Assembly: GCF_009557055.1 (NCBI RefSeq)
Contig: NZ_CP045649.1
Coordinates: forward strand, 2,455,501 to 2,519,500
Direction of reading: 5' to 3'
Length of the DNA: 64,000 nt
Source: Nocardioides sp. dk884
GTDB taxonomy: Bacteria > Actinomycetota > Actinomycetes > Propionibacteriales > Nocardioidaceae
The notes below the pieces were generated by a model. That model saw nothing but the letters and a program-made list of their open reading frames with translations. It ran no database searches and was not told the origin of the DNA. How positions within the stretch are numbered: position 1 is the stretch's first letter; each line of letters starts with the position of its first letter. This document shows, piece after piece, positions 1-9,342 of this stretch. A program made the position numbers and the translations under genes.

Positions 1-2081
1 AGCGCCGCGAGACCCAGGTCGTCGACGTGGCGACCCACGCCCCCTCGCCGTTCGCCCGCACGCTGCTGTTCGGCTACGTCGCGCAGTTCATGTACGAGGG
101 CGACTCCCCCATCGCCGAGCGCCGCGCGGCCGCGCTCTCCCTCGACCAGGGCCTGCTCGCCGAGCTGCTCGGCCGCGCCGAGCTGCGCGAGCTGCTCGAC
201 CCCGACGTCCTCGCCGAGGTCGAGGCCGAGCTCCAGCGCCTCGCGCCCGACCGCCGCGCCCGCGACGCCGAGGGCCTCGTGGACCTGCTGCGCGGCCTGG
301 GCCCGCTCACCAGCGCCGAGGCTGCCGCCCGCTGCGTCGAGGGCGCCGATGTCGAGGCGTGGCTGGCGGCTCTGGCGTCGGCACGCCGGGTCGTGGCGGT
401 CCGGGTGGCGGGCGAGGAGCGCTGGAGCGTCATCGAGGACGTCGCGCGCCTGCGCGACGGCCTCGGGGTCCCGGTGCCTCCGGGCACCCCCGACGCGTTC
501 ACCGACCCCGTCGACGACCCGCTCGCCGACCTGGTCTCACGCCACGCCCGCACCCACGGCCCGTTCACCACCGAGCAGGTCGCGGCCCGGCTCGGCCTGG
601 GCCCGGCGGTCGTGCGCCACACCCTCCAACGCCTCGCCGCCCAGGGCCGGGTGCTCGACGGGGAGTTCCGGCCCGCAGGCTCCGGGCAGGAGTGGTGCGA
701 CGCCGAGGTGCTGCGCCGCCTGCGCCGGCGCTCGCTGGCCCGGCTGCGCCAGGAGGTGGAGCCGGTCGAGCCGGCCGCGCTCGCCCGGTTCCTGCCCGCC
801 TGGCAGCACGTCAGCGCCGCCGGCACCGGTCGCGGCGGCCTGCGCGGCGTGGACGGGGTGCTGGCGGTGCTCGACCAGCTCGCCGGGTGCGCGGTTCCGG
901 CCAGCGCCCTGGAGCCGCTCGTGCTCGCCTCCCGGGTGCGTGACTACGAGCCCGCCTTCCTCGACGAGCTCACCGCCTCCGGCGAGGTGGTGTGGGCCGG
1001 GCACGGCGCGCTGCCCGGCTCCGACGGCTGGGTCTCCCTCCACCTCGCCGACCGGGCCCACCTCACGCTGCCCGACCCCACGCCGTTCGAGCACGCCGAG
1101 CTGCACCAGGCGGTGCTGGACGCGCTCGCTCCCGGTGGCGCCTGGTTCTTCCGCCAGCTCGCCGATGCCGTCGGCTCCACCGACGACACCGCGCTCAGCG
1201 CGGCCCTGTGGGACCTGGTCTGGGCCGGACGGATCAGCAACGACACGCTGACCCCGCTGCGCGCGCTGGTCCGCGGCGGCACCCCCGCCCACCGCACCCG
1301 CCGCCCGCCGCCGCGGCTGCGGATGTCCAGCACCACCGGCGGCCGCGCCCGGATGCCCAGCCGCACCGGTCCCCCGCAGACCGCCGGGCGGTGGGCGCTG
1401 CTGCCCGAGCTCGACGACGACCCGACCCGCCGCGCCCACGCCGCCGCCGAGGGGCTGCTCGAGCGGCACGGCGTGGTGATCCGCGGCGCCGTGGTCGCCG
1501 AGCGGCTGCCAGGCGGGTTCGCGGCGGTCTACAAGGTGCTCTCGGCGTTCGAGGACTCCGGGCGCTGTCGTCGCGGCTACTTCGTCGAGGGCCTGGGGGC
1601 TGCCCAGTTCGGCACCGCCGGTGCCGTCGACCGGCTGCGCACGTTCGCCGCGCCCGAGGAGGGCACCGCACCGGCGGCCCGCACCGCTCTCGCGCTGGCG
1701 GCCACCGACCCCGCCAACCCGTACGGCGCGGCGCTGGGCTGGCCCGACGCCCCGGAGTCCGCGACCGAGCGCGGCCACCGGCCGGGGCGCAAGGCCGGTG
1801 CACTCGTGGTCAGCGTCGAGGGGCGCCTGGTGCTCTACGTCGAGCGCGGCGGCCGCACCCTGCTGACCTGGAGCGACGACCCCGACGACCTCGGCCCGGC
1901 AGCGCAGGCGCTGGCCGCAGCTGCCCAGCGCGGCGCGCTCGGGCGTCTCACGGTCGAGAAGGCCGACGGCGCCCAGCTGCTCGGCTCGGGGCCCACCCCG
2001 CTGCGCGAGGCGCTCCAGGCTGCCGGGTTCGTCGCCACCCCGCGCGGGCTGCGGCTGGACCAGCGAGTCGGAGGTCGCTGA
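1..2081 (+). CDS. lhr: ATP-dependent DNA helicase Lhr, C-terminal part (5' end outside window)
   Basis: The frame is open from base 3 and enters the window mid-gene. The first visible stretch, TPSPFA-like (THAPSPFARTLLFGYVAQF) followed by an EGDxPxAERRAxAL block, is the conserved junction after the helicase core in Lhr superfamily 2 helicases. The rest (about 690 residues) is the winged-helix and Lhr C-terminal region, which couples ATP-driven 3'-5' translocation to substrate binding in DNA repair. The helicase motor domains lie outside the window. It ends in TGA one base before the start of nei2; lhr and nei are also neighbours in Mycobacterium tuberculosis, supporting a joint repair unit. 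The family assignment is firm; only the length cannot be judged. Confidence 0.9.
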   Translation, partial: RRETQVVDVATHAPSPFARTLLFGYVAQFMYEGDSPIAERRAAALSLDQGLLAELLGRAELRELLDPDVLAEVEAELQRLAPDRRARDAEGLVDLLRGLGPLTSAEAAARCVEGADVEAWLAALASARRVVAVRVAGEERWSVIEDVARLRDGLGVPVPPGTPDAFTDPVDDPLADLVSRHARTHGPFTTEQVAARLGLGPAVVRHTLQRLAAQGRVLDGEFRPAGSGQEWCDAEVLRRLRRRSLARLRQEVEPVEPAALARFLPAWQHVSAAGTGRGGLRGVDGVLAVLDQLAGCAVPASALEPLVLASRVRDYEPAFLDELTASGEVVWAGHGALPGSDGWVSLHLADRAHLTLPDPTPFEHAELHQAVLDALAPGGAWFFRQLADAVGSTDDTALSAALWDLVWAGRISNDTLTPLRALVRGGTPAHRTRRPPPRLRMSSTTGGRARMPSRTGPPQTAGRWALLPELDDDPTRRAHAAAEGLLERHGVVIRGAVVAERLPGGFAAVYKVLSAFEDSGRCRRGYFVEGLGAAQFGTAGAVDRLRTFAAPEEGTAPAARTALALAATDPANPYGAALGWPDAPESATERGHRPGRKAGALVVSVEGRLVLYVERGGRTLLTWSDDPDDLGPAAQALAAAAQRGALGRLTVEKADGAQLLGSGPTPLREALQAAGFVATPRGLRLDQRVGGR

Positions 2082-2082
2082 G

Positions 2083-2892
2083 GTGCCCGAGGGCGACACC
2101 GTGTACCGCGCCGCACGACTGCTGGACCGCTCGCTGAGCGGGCAGCTGCTGACCGCGAGCGACCTGCGGGTGCCGCGGCACGCGACCGCTGACCTGGCCG
2201 GCGCCGAGGTGCTCGGCACCGTCTCCCGGGGCAAGCACCTGCTCACCCGGGTCAGCGGCCCGGGGCCCGGCGAGCGGTGGACCCTGCACACCCACCTGAA
2301 GATGGAAGGCACCTGGCGGGTCTACTCCCCCGGTCAGCCGTGGCGCCGCCCCGCCCACCAGGCGCGGGTGGTGCTGCGCACCGCGCGCACCGTGGCGGTG
2401 GGGTTCTCCCTGGGTGTGGTCGACCTGCTGGAGACCGCTCGCGAGCACGAGGTCGTCGGGCACCTCGGGCCCGATCTGCTCGGCCCGGACTGGGACGAGG
2501 ACGAGGCGCTGCGCCGGCTCACCGCAGACCCTGACCAGCCGCTGGTGACCGCGCTGCTCGACCAGCGCAACCTCGCCGGCATCGGCAACATGTACGCCGC
2601 CGAGCTCTGCTTCGTCTCCGGGGTGCACCCGAGCACGCCGGTGGGCGAGGTCGGGCCGCTGCCGCGCCTGGTGCGCCGGGCGCGCCAGATGCTCGACCTC
2701 AACAAGGAGCGGGCTGTGCAGTCGACCACCGGCCGCCTCGCCGAGCGCGAGCGGATGTGGGTCTATCGCCGCGACCGCTCACCGTGTCGCCGGTGCTCGA
2801 CCCCGATCCGGGTGGCCATGACCGGGCCGCCGGGGCGCGAGCGCGCGACGTACTGGTGCCCGCGGTGCCAGCCGGAGCCCGGGCTCGGCTGA
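2083..2892 (+). CDS. nei2: Endonuclease VIII-like DNA glycosylase (Fpg/Nei family)
   Basis: A 269-residue bifunctional DNA glycosylase/AP lyase that removes oxidised bases. The start is GTG, one base after the lhr stop, and gives mature N-terminus P-E-G-D-T: the Pro is the Schiff-base nucleophile and the Glu the general acid of the family. A helix-two-turn-helix segment follows (around DQRNLAGIGNMYAAE, residues 165-180). The C-terminal zinc finger has four cysteines (CRRC near residue 231 and CPRC near 260). The PEGDT start and the neighbouring lhr fit Nei2 of actinobacteria better than MutM. It is probably cotranscribed with lhr. Confidence 0.93.
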   Translation: MPEGDTVYRAARLLDRSLSGQLLTASDLRVPRHATADLAGAEVLGTVSRGKHLLTRVSGPGPGERWTLHTHLKMEGTWRVYSPGQPWRRPAHQARVVLRTARTVAVGFSLGVVDLLETAREHEVVGHLGPDLLGPDWDEDEALRRLTADPDQPLVTALLDQRNLAGIGNMYAAELCFVSGVHPSTPVGEVGPLPRLVRRARQMLDLNKERAVQSTTGRLAERERMWVYRRDRSPCRRCSTPIRVAMTGPPGRERATYWCPRCQPEPGLG

Positions 2893-2911
2893 GACCAGCG
2901 CCCCGCCAGCC

Positions 2912-3226
2912 TCAGGCGGCGGAGGCGACGACGTCGCCGTGGGGGGCGACGCGGGTGGGTGCGACAGGGATGCGGGTCGCGGCCACCGCGGCCTCCTCGA
3001 GCGCCACGGCGTCGGAGACCTCGCGCAGCACCGCGGAGAGCGGCACCTCCAGCGCCGTGCACAGGGAGGCCAGCAGCTCAGAAGACGCCTCCTTCTGGCC
3101 GCGCTCGATCTCGGAGATGTAGCCGAGACTCACCCGGGCCTCGGCCGAGACCTCGCGCAGGGTCATCCCACGCTGCATCCGCTGGTCGCGGAGCACGTCG
3201 CCGAGGAGCCGTCGAAACAGCACCAT
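2912..3226 (-). CDS. clgR: ClgR-type XRE transcriptional regulator
   Basis: A 104-residue helix-turn-helix protein. The core (residues about 15-65, [20 protein letters not shown] followed by [11 protein letters not shown]) closely matches actinobacterial ClgR, the activator of clp protease and lon-type proteolysis genes. The chosen ATG at 3226 gives [13 protein letters not shown], the usual ClgR N-terminus, with a purine-rich AAAGGGGAT Shine-Dalgarno region upstream; an in-frame ATG 11 codons earlier is unlikely. Many ClgR proteins end in an Ala-Ala degron for ClpP, and this one ends VVASAA. The gene lies 35 bases downstream of the cinA gene, the conserved pgsA-cinA-clgR arrangement. A short inverted repeat (CGTTG-n9-CAACG) precedes the gene; its meaning is unknown. 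Confidence 0.88.
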   Translation of the reverse strand: MVLFRRLLGDVLRDQRMQRGMTLREVSAEARVSLGYISEIERGQKEASSELLASLCTALEVPLSAVLREVSDAVALEEAAVAATRIPVAPTRVAPHGDVVASAA

Positions 3227-3261
3227 GTGGGATCCCCTTTCCGTTGCTGTGTGGCCCAACG

Positions 3262-3762
3262 CTACCCGAGCCCCTCTTCTTCCCTGGCGAGGATGTCAGC
3301 CAGCGCCGACAGTGCCTCGTCACAGGTGCGGGAGGTGACCTCGCCCCGGTCGCCGGGAAGCTCGAGCGCGATGGCCTCCACGACCCCGGGACCGGCGACG
3401 CCGACGAAGACCGTGCCCGGCGCCTTGCCCTCCTGCTCGCTCGGGCCCGCGACGCCCGTCGTCGACACGCCGTACGACGCGCCGGTGAGCGCCTTGATGC
3501 CCGACGCCATGGCGCGGGCGCACTCGGCCGAGACCACGCCGTGCTCCTGCACGATCTGGTCGTCGACGTCGAGCAGCGACTGCTTGAGCGCGGTGGCGTA
3601 GGTGACCACGCCTCCCAGGAAGGTCTCCGAGGCCCCGGGGGTCTCGGTGAACCGGACGGCGAGCTGGCCACCGGTCAGGGACTCGGCGGTGGCGACGGTC
3701 TGCCCGCCCGCGCGCAGCGACAGGTGGACCTTCTGCGAGAGAGTGATCTGATCCCGAGCCAT
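3262..3762 (-). CDS. pncC: CinA-type nicotinamide-nucleotide amidohydrolase
   Basis: A stand-alone CinA C-terminal (PncC) domain of 166 residues, which deamidates nicotinamide mononucleotide in NAD salvage. Family marks are [12 protein letters not shown] near residue 24-35, the catalytic region with GGVVTYA near 50, and TTGVAGP near 101-107. Proteins of this family without the N-terminal MocF-like domain are the norm in actinobacteria. The ATG at 3762 is preceded by in-frame ATG at 3771; the shorter form aligns better with relatives. Next gene downstream is clgR. Upstream, where pgsA is usually found, two large secreted phosphoesterase genes intervene. Confidence 0.88.
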   Translation of the reverse strand: MARDQITLSQKVHLSLRAGGQTVATAESLTGGQLAVRFTETPGASETFLGGVVTYATALKQSLLDVDDQIVQEHGVVSAECARAMASGIKALTGASYGVSTTGVAGPSEQEGKAPGTVFVGVAGPGVVEAIALELPGDRGEVTSRTCDEALSALADILAREEEGLG

Positions 3763-3794
3763 GCCCCGCATCGTAGGCAGGCGACCCCACCCGC

Positions 3795-3837
3795 CCGGGG
3801 GCCGGCCCACGGGATGCTCCCGTGAGCCGGCCCCCGG
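3795..3837 (-). terminator. GC-rich hairpin terminator after the nuclease gene
   Basis: A long stem of about 18 bp with a loop near TGC and one bulge lies just below the stop of the secreted nuclease gene (minus strand) and above pncC. There is no U tract, as is common for actinobacterial terminators. It would separate the phosphoesterase pair from pncC-clgR. Confidence 0.6.
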
Positions 3838-3854
3838 CACTGGTCTGGTCCGGC

Positions 3855-6719
3855 TCAGCCGCGCGCGCCCGGCGAGCGCGGCGCGGGGCGGACCTTCACC
3901 GTGTGCACGGCCCAGGCGGCGCGGACCCGCTCGTTGCCGGAGTAGCGGACGACGACCCGCACGTTGCCGCGCACGAGGCGGCCGAGCCGGGCGGTGGCGA
4001 CGCCGTCGCGGTTCACCTTCGCCGAGACCGTGCGGCCCAGGACGCGCACCGCGATCCGGCCCTGCGGCGACACCTGGCCGGCGCGCACCCGCACCTGCAG
4101 CCGCACCACCGAGCGTCCGGCGACCGGCGTGCGCGGGGTGTGGGCGAGGCTCAGCCGCGGCGTCACCTTCGGCGCCCGGTTGGCCACCAGGTCCAGACCC
4201 ACGACCACCGGGTCGTGGTCGGAGGAGCGGTACGGCGTGGGCTCGTGGAAGTCGGTCCCGTGGATGTTGAACCGGCTGTACTCGAACGCGATCGACTCCG
4301 GCGCGTTGATGTTCCACACGTCGACGCCGGTGTGCCTCGCCAGCGCCGCGTCGTTGGCGAGCACGTGGTCCAGCGAGCCGACCTGGCCGGAGAAGGAGTA
4401 GGAGTACTCCTCGTTGCCCGACGCGGTCTCGAGGTTGGTCCAGCCCGCGTCGTACAGCACCTGGAGCGGGTCCTCCTGGGCGTAGGAGTTGAAGTCGCCG
4501 AGCAGCAGCGTGGCCTCGACGCCCTCGTCGGCCTGCACAGTCGGCACCCAGGCGGCCAGCGCCTCGGCCTGGGCGATGCGGTCCGGGTTGGCCGCGCCCT
4601 GCCCGGTGCCGTCGTCGACCCCCGAGCCCTTGGACTTGAAGTGGTTCACGACGACCAGCACCGGCGTGCCGCCGGCACGCGGGCGGAAGGCCTGGGCCAG
4701 CGGCTCCCGGGCGTTGCCGAACGCCTCGTCCTCACCGCTGAGCTCGCCGAGCGCCCGCGAGGCGCCGACCCGGCGCACGGTGTCGGTGCGGTAGATGACG
4801 GCGTTGGTGATCACGTCCTGCTCCGCGGGCGCGGGCAGGTCGACCGACGAGGGGTTCGCCGCCCAGACGTCCTCGCCGAGCGCGCCGTTGAGCGCCGCCA
4901 CCAGGGTGCGGGTCGCCTCGTCGGGCTCCTCCCCCAGCACCGCGGAGTTCTCGATCTCCATCAGCCCGACGACGTCGGCGTCGAGGGCGTTGATCGCCGC
5001 GACGATCTTCTCCTGCTGACGGGCCAGGTCGGCGGGGTCCCAGGCGCCGCGCTGCGCACAGCCGCCGCTGACGTTGTTGCCGTCGCCGTCACGGTCCAGG
5101 TAGGCCTGGCACGGCGGGGTGCCGTCGCCGACGTTGTCGTCGTCGGCGTCCCCGAGCGTGGTGAAGTAGTTCAGCACGTTGAACGCCGCGACCTTGATGT
5201 CCGGCCTGCCGTCCGCGGCGAGCAGGCGCTCGTCCGGGGCTGGGGTGCGGGTGTTCTCGAAGGTCGCCGGCGACCCGGTGACCCCCGGTCCGACCGGGGC
5301 GGTCGGCTGGAAGCGGTACGTCGGGGCGGACGGCGAGCCGCCCTCGGTCAGGATCACCGGGGCGACGAAGGCCGTCGCCGCGCCGACCCGCACCGGCTCC
5401 TGCTTCGAGACGTACGCCGGGCTGAGCGCCGGCGAACTCGTGTAGTCCACCGACGAGGCGTCGTCGAGGACGATCGCGCGGGCCGCGTTGTCTGCGACCA
5501 CCGCCGCGATCGCCGCGGTGTCCTGGGCGTCCGCGACCTGGGTCGGCTGGATCAGCGGGGTGGTGCCGCGGGCCAGGCCGACCTCGCCGTAGCGGTTGGT
5601 GGAGTAGGTGTCGGAGACGGTGAAGCGGCCCTCGGGCAGCACGAGCATCCCCTCGAGCGCCTCCTTGGCCGCCGCCGACGCCGGCCACTCGCCGGTGACC
5701 GGGGCGAGCTCCGCGCCCCGGCCGGTGACGGTCACGTCGGTGGCCGCGTCGGCGATGCGGACCTGGGTCGCCCCGGCGTACTCCTCCACGGTGCCGGTGA
5801 CCTCGACGCGGTCACCCGGTCGCACCTCGACCGTGCGCGCGCCGCGGGGGTAGTAGACGAAGACGCCCTGCGAGGCCGTGCGCGGCGCGCTCTGGGCGCC
5901 CCCGCTGCCCGTCTCCTGGACGAAGAACCCGAACAGCCCCGAGGGGTACGCCGCGGTGACCACGCCGCTGGTGATGACCCGGCGCCCGGCGACCGGGGAG
6001 GTCGCGCCCGCGCCCTGGATCGCCGAGATCGCCAGCGCCTCGGGCTCCGGCTCCGGCTCGGGGTCCGGCGTGCCGCCGCTGCCCTCCGGAGTGGGGGCGG
6101 CGGGCGCGAAGTCGGCGGCGTTGTCGTCGGTGTCGGCGCCGGTGCGGGTCGCCGACGTGGTGTTGGAGACCACCGGCGCCGCGGCGGTCTCGAAGGTCGT
6201 GCTGTCCACGCCCAGCAGGTCGATCACCCCGGGCGTGCCGGCGGCGTCGCCGACGGGCGGGGTGAGCGCCGTGGTGCCCTCGGCCAGCCAGACCGTGAAG
6301 CGGGTGCCGCTCATCGCGACCGATCCGGTGGCGTCCGGGGTGGGCAGCGGTTGGGTGCCGGCGCTGCCGGCGGCCTGCTGCACCAGGTAGCGCCCGCCGG
6401 GAGCGACGGTGCCGCTCAGGGCGGTGACCCCGGTGGCGGCGGCGGTCGAGGAGCTGCTGCGGTACTGCACCGAGAGCCCGTCGACGGAGATCGGCCCGTC
6501 GGTGGGGTTGTGCAGCTCGACGAAGTCGTGGGTGTAGGTGGCGCCGGCGTTGCCGCCGCCGCCGTACGCCTCGCTGATCACGAGACCGGTGGAGGGAGCG
6601 GCGTGTGCGGGGCTGACGGCGTAGGTCGCGAGGCCGGAGACGGCGACCGCGAGGGCGGCGCCCACGGCGACCACGCGGCGGGGGCCGCGTCGTGCCCGGG
6701 GCGGACGAGCTGGGGTCAT
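3855..6719 (-). CDS. Secreted ExeM/NucH-family endonuclease
   Basis: A 954-residue exported nuclease. Residues 1-41 are a signal peptide (Arg-rich, hydrophobic core, cleavage near AHA-AP). A lamin-tail domain follows (about 45-155, ISEAYGGGG and HDFVELHNP), then an acidic Pro-Glu linker, an OB-fold region (about 230-345) and an endonuclease/exonuclease/phosphatase domain (about 510-840). Catalytic motifs of the latter are visible: AAFNVLNYF, LMEIENS, VVNHFKSKG, LLGDFN and SSDHDP. The C-terminus (about 845-954) is an Ig-like repeat shared in style with the next two secreted proteins. Family members degrade extracellular DNA. The ATG at 6719 has a GGAAGG Shine-Dalgarno. It lies downstream of the 5'-nucleotidase gene, so together they could release phosphate and nucleosides from DNA. 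Confidence 0.88.
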   Translation of the reverse strand: MTPARPPRARRGPRRVVAVGAALAVAVSGLATYAVSPAHAAPSTGLVISEAYGGGGNAGATYTHDFVELHNPTDGPISVDGLSVQYRSSSSTAAATGVTALSGTVAPGGRYLVQQAAGSAGTQPLPTPDATGSVAMSGTRFTVWLAEGTTALTPPVGDAAGTPGVIDLLGVDSTTFETAAAPVVSNTTSATRTGADTDDNAADFAPAAPTPEGSGGTPDPEPEPEPEALAISAIQGAGATSPVAGRRVITSGVVTAAYPSGLFGFFVQETGSGGAQSAPRTASQGVFVYYPRGARTVEVRPGDRVEVTGTVEEYAGATQVRIADAATDVTVTGRGAELAPVTGEWPASAAAKEALEGMLVLPEGRFTVSDTYSTNRYGEVGLARGTTPLIQPTQVADAQDTAAIAAVVADNAARAIVLDDASSVDYTSSPALSPAYVSKQEPVRVGAATAFVAPVILTEGGSPSAPTYRFQPTAPVGPGVTGSPATFENTRTPAPDERLLAADGRPDIKVAAFNVLNYFTTLGDADDDNVGDGTPPCQAYLDRDGDGNNVSGGCAQRGAWDPADLARQQEKIVAAINALDADVVGLMEIENSAVLGEEPDEATRTLVAALNGALGEDVWAANPSSVDLPAPAEQDVITNAVIYRTDTVRRVGASRALGELSGEDEAFGNAREPLAQAFRPRAGGTPVLVVVNHFKSKGSGVDDGTGQGAANPDRIAQAEALAAWVPTVQADEGVEATLLLGDFNSYAQEDPLQVLYDAGWTNLETASGNEEYSYSFSGQVGSLDHVLANDAALARHTGVDVWNINAPESIAFEYSRFNIHGTDFHEPTPYRSSDHDPVVVGLDLVANRAPKVTPRLSLAHTPRTPVAGRSVVRLQVRVRAGQVSPQGRIAVRVLGRTVSAKVNRDGVATARLGRLVRGNVRVVVRYSGNERVRAAWAVHTVKVRPAPRSPGARG

Positions 6720-6757
6720 GACAGACCTTCCAAGGGGGGTGGGGGGAGATGTGCGCC

Positions 6758-6792
6758 GTCGAGGAGCCCGCCACACCGGCAGGCTCCTCGAC
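6758..6792 (-). terminator. Hairpin between the 5'-nucleotidase and nuclease genes
   Basis: Eleven-base perfect arms (GTCGAGGAGCC and its complement) flank a 13-base loop between the stop of the 5'-nucleotidase gene and the start of the nuclease gene. With only about 85 bases between the genes, it may be an attenuator or mRNA processing site rather than a full stop. Confidence 0.5.
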
Positions 6793-6805
6793 GACGCGGG
6801 GGGGA

Positions 6806-9109
6806 TCAGCGGCGGCGCGCGACCTGGACCTTGATGGCCCGGACGGCCCGCTTGGTCAGCTCGTCGCCGGTGTAGATCGCCTTGACCTGGCGGGCGCCGG
6901 CGTGCTGGAACGGCGCGATGCGGACCCGGCCCTGGCCGCGGGCGTTGAGGCGCACGGAGTAGGCCTGGCCGCCGGCGAGGACCTTGACGGCCCCGGTGAC
7001 CGCGTCGTCGGCCGAGACCTTCACGGTGACCAGCACGCGGGTGCGGGTCGCGAGGGCCTTGCGAGGCGTCGCGGCGACGGTGAGCCGGGCGACCGACTTG
7101 GGTGCCCGCACGATCGGGATCTCGATCGTCGTGCCGCTGGGCTGGGCGAGGAGGGTCAGCGTGCCTCCGGCGGCACGCGCCGGGAGGTCCAGCGGGACCC
7201 GTGCGGCGCCGGCGACGACCGGGACCTCACCGACCTCGACCGTCTCGGTCCCGTCGGTCCAGCTCACGCGGAGCGTGGTGTTGGCCGGGCTGCCGAGCGA
7301 GGTGAGGTCGAGCATCGAGACCTCCAGGGCGCCCGGTCGGCCGGCGGCCGCGGTGCCGTTGCCCGTCACGACGACCTGCTGGCGGGCGAAGTCGGGCGCG
7401 ATCGGCGACTGCTCGGCGAGGTAGTCGCGCCACAGCTCGGCGTCGAGGAGCCCGGTGTCGGTCATCCGGCCCTCGGCGAAGGCCCGGAAGTTGTCGCCCC
7501 CGGCGGCGAGGAACGACAGCGTCGAGACGGTGTACGTCGCGGCCGGGTCGACGAGCTCGCCGTCGATGCGGATCGAGGTGACCCGGTCGCCCTCCGCACG
7601 GGTCGGGTCGGTGGTCACCCGGACGTTCTCGGAGAGCCCGAGCTGGAGGTAGGGACGCGAGGGGACCTCGCCCTTGTCGTCGCGCTGCCACTGCTGCTCG
7701 AGCACCTCGTCGAGCTGCGCGCCGGTCAGGTCGACGGTGGCGACGGTGTTGCTGAACGGCAGCACCGCGTTGGCCTCCGCGAAGGTCACCACGCCGTCGG
7801 TGTTGGCCGGGTTGCCGGCGGTGCTGCCGGCGAAGAGCAGGTCGGCACGCAGGCCGCCGGGGTTGGTGATGCCCAGGTCGACCTCGGTGACCTCCGACAT
7901 CCCCTCCCACAGGGCGTTGGCGACCAGGCCGCCGAGGGTGGATTCCGCCGCCCGGTCGTCGCGACCGGTGGTCGGTTCGGGGCCGGGACCGACGTAGCGG
8001 CCTTCGATGTATGAGCCACCCGAGAACGCCGTGGTGATGTCACCGGTGATCGTGGCGACCGGCTCGTTGCCGATCGCGGCCGCCGCCGCCAGCGCAGCGT
8101 CGACGATCCGCTTCACCTCGGCCACGCGCGGCAGGGTCAGGTCCTCCGCCTCCACCCGGTCGACGTTCGCGACCGTGGCCGCGCTCACCTCGCCGGTCTC
8201 GGGGTCCACGGTCAGCTCGATGTGCCCGACGTGCTCGCCGTAGGAGCCGGTCTGCACGACCGGCCGGGTGCGCTCGGTGCCCGGGACGGGTGCCTCCCAG
8301 GCGTACTCCTTGTGAGTGTGCCCGGTGAAGATCGCGTCGACCTCCGGGCTGGTGTCCTCCACGATCGCGGCGAAGACGCCGCCCGCAGCGACCTCCTCCT
8401 CCAGCGTGGCGCCGTCGGGGGTGCCCGCTCCGGCGCCCTCGTGGTACTCCGCCACGATCACGTCGGCCTCGCCGTTGGCCTCGTCGCCGTCGCTCAGCTC
8501 CCCCGCCACCCGGTTGACCGCCTCCACCGGGTCGCCGAAGTCGAGCCCGGCGGTGCCGGTCGGCGTGACCAGGCTCGGGGTCTCCTCGGTCACGACGCCG
8601 ATCACGCCGACGCTGACGCCGGCGACCTCGAACTCGTCGTACTCCTGCAGGGCGGGGGTCTGCGTGCCCTTCTCATAGACGTTGGCCCCGAGATAGCTGA
8701 ACTCTGCCGCCTCGGCGACCCGGCCGGTGAGGTCGGCGAAGCCACGGTCGAACTCGTGGTTGCCGACCGCGGAGGTCGCCAGCCCGAGGGCGTTCAGCAC
8801 CTCGATCGTGGGCTGGTCCTGGGCCAGGCTGGAGGCGAACAGCGAGGCGCCGATGTTGTCGCCGGCGGAGAGCAGGAGCGTGTTGTCCTCCCCCGCCTCG
8901 GCGCGCAGCTGCTCCACGGTGGTCGCGAACTTGGTGGTGTTGGCGTCGATGCGGCCGTGGAAGTCGTTGATGTTGAGCAGGGTGATCTCGACCGGGTCCG
9001 CGGCGTGGGCCGCGGGGACCACGAGGGCGAGGGACGAGGCCGAGACGGCGAGTACGGAGAGCGTCCCGAGGCAGCGGCGTGCGCTCCGGAACCGTGCGGA
9101 TGAGGCCAC
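6806..9109 (-). CDS. Secreted UshA-type 5'-nucleotidase
   Basis: A 767-residue exported metallophosphatase that should dephosphorylate extracellular nucleotides. The GTG at 9109 gives a signal peptide (RFRSARR, hydrophobic core, cleavage near AHA-AD at about residue 35). The calcineurin-like domain starts at about 40: NINDFHGR, SAGDN, GNHEFDRG and GHTHKEY supply the two-metal site. The 5'-nucleotidase C-terminal substrate domain covers about 370-630 (TNPGGLRADL, FLAAGGDNF). An Ig-like domain ends the protein, probably for surface retention. A PHO-box-like repeat lies 65-95 bases upstream. The gene is unrelated in function to the flanking pgsA and pncC genes and looks inserted between them. 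Confidence 0.88.
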   Translation of the reverse strand: MASSARFRSARRCLGTLSVLAVSASSLALVVPAAHAADPVEITLLNINDFHGRIDANTTKFATTVEQLRAEAGEDNTLLLSAGDNIGASLFASSLAQDQPTIEVLNALGLATSAVGNHEFDRGFADLTGRVAEAAEFSYLGANVYEKGTQTPALQEYDEFEVAGVSVGVIGVVTEETPSLVTPTGTAGLDFGDPVEAVNRVAGELSDGDEANGEADVIVAEYHEGAGAGTPDGATLEEEVAAGGVFAAIVEDTSPEVDAIFTGHTHKEYAWEAPVPGTERTRPVVQTGSYGEHVGHIELTVDPETGEVSAATVANVDRVEAEDLTLPRVAEVKRIVDAALAAAAAIGNEPVATITGDITTAFSGGSYIEGRYVGPGPEPTTGRDDRAAESTLGGLVANALWEGMSEVTEVDLGITNPGGLRADLLFAGSTAGNPANTDGVVTFAEANAVLPFSNTVATVDLTGAQLDEVLEQQWQRDDKGEVPSRPYLQLGLSENVRVTTDPTRAEGDRVTSIRIDGELVDPAATYTVSTLSFLAAGGDNFRAFAEGRMTDTGLLDAELWRDYLAEQSPIAPDFARQQVVVTGNGTAAAGRPGALEVSMLDLTSLGSPANTTLRVSWTDGTETVEVGEVPVVAGAARVPLDLPARAAGGTLTLLAQPSGTTIEIPIVRAPKSVARLTVAATPRKALATRTRVLVTVKVSADDAVTGAVKVLAGGQAYSVRLNARGQGRVRIAPFQHAGARQVKAIYTGDELTKRAVRAIKVQVARRR

Positions 9110-9173
9110 GATGAACCTTTCTGGGGCAGGGAGACAGCAACCTAACCCGGTCCATACACCCGCGTGCGTCGTT

Positions 9174-9203
9174 GCGATGAACGCCGGATGACGCCCGGTG
9201 ACC
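9174..9203 (-). promoter_or_regulatory. Possible PHO box upstream of the 5'-nucleotidase
   Basis: Read on the minus strand, three direct repeats (GGTCACC, GTCATCC, GTTCATC) are spaced 10 and 11 bases apart. This resembles the 11-base GTTCACC-type repeats bound by PhoP in Streptomyces. A TAGGTT sequence (possible -10) lies about 30 bases downstream. The resemblance is seen by eye only. Confidence 0.45.
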
Positions 9204-9342
9204 CCCGACGGGCCCGCAGGGGCCCGATCGCGTCCACGCCACGCGCCGGCCTGCGGGATCCGGAGCGGGCACCCAAAGAGAGCGCCGGATCTCGTCAGGT
9301 CTCGCTCTTGCCGCACACCGGCGACGTCGTTCTAGCGGCCCG

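Noticed and set aside
3822..6875. Open frame of about 1,000 codons antisense to the secreted nuclease gene
   Set aside because: It mirrors GC-rich codons of the real gene, has no recognisable domain, and is rich in Arg, Gly and Val as antisense frames are. The minus-strand frame has a signal peptide and catalytic motifs.
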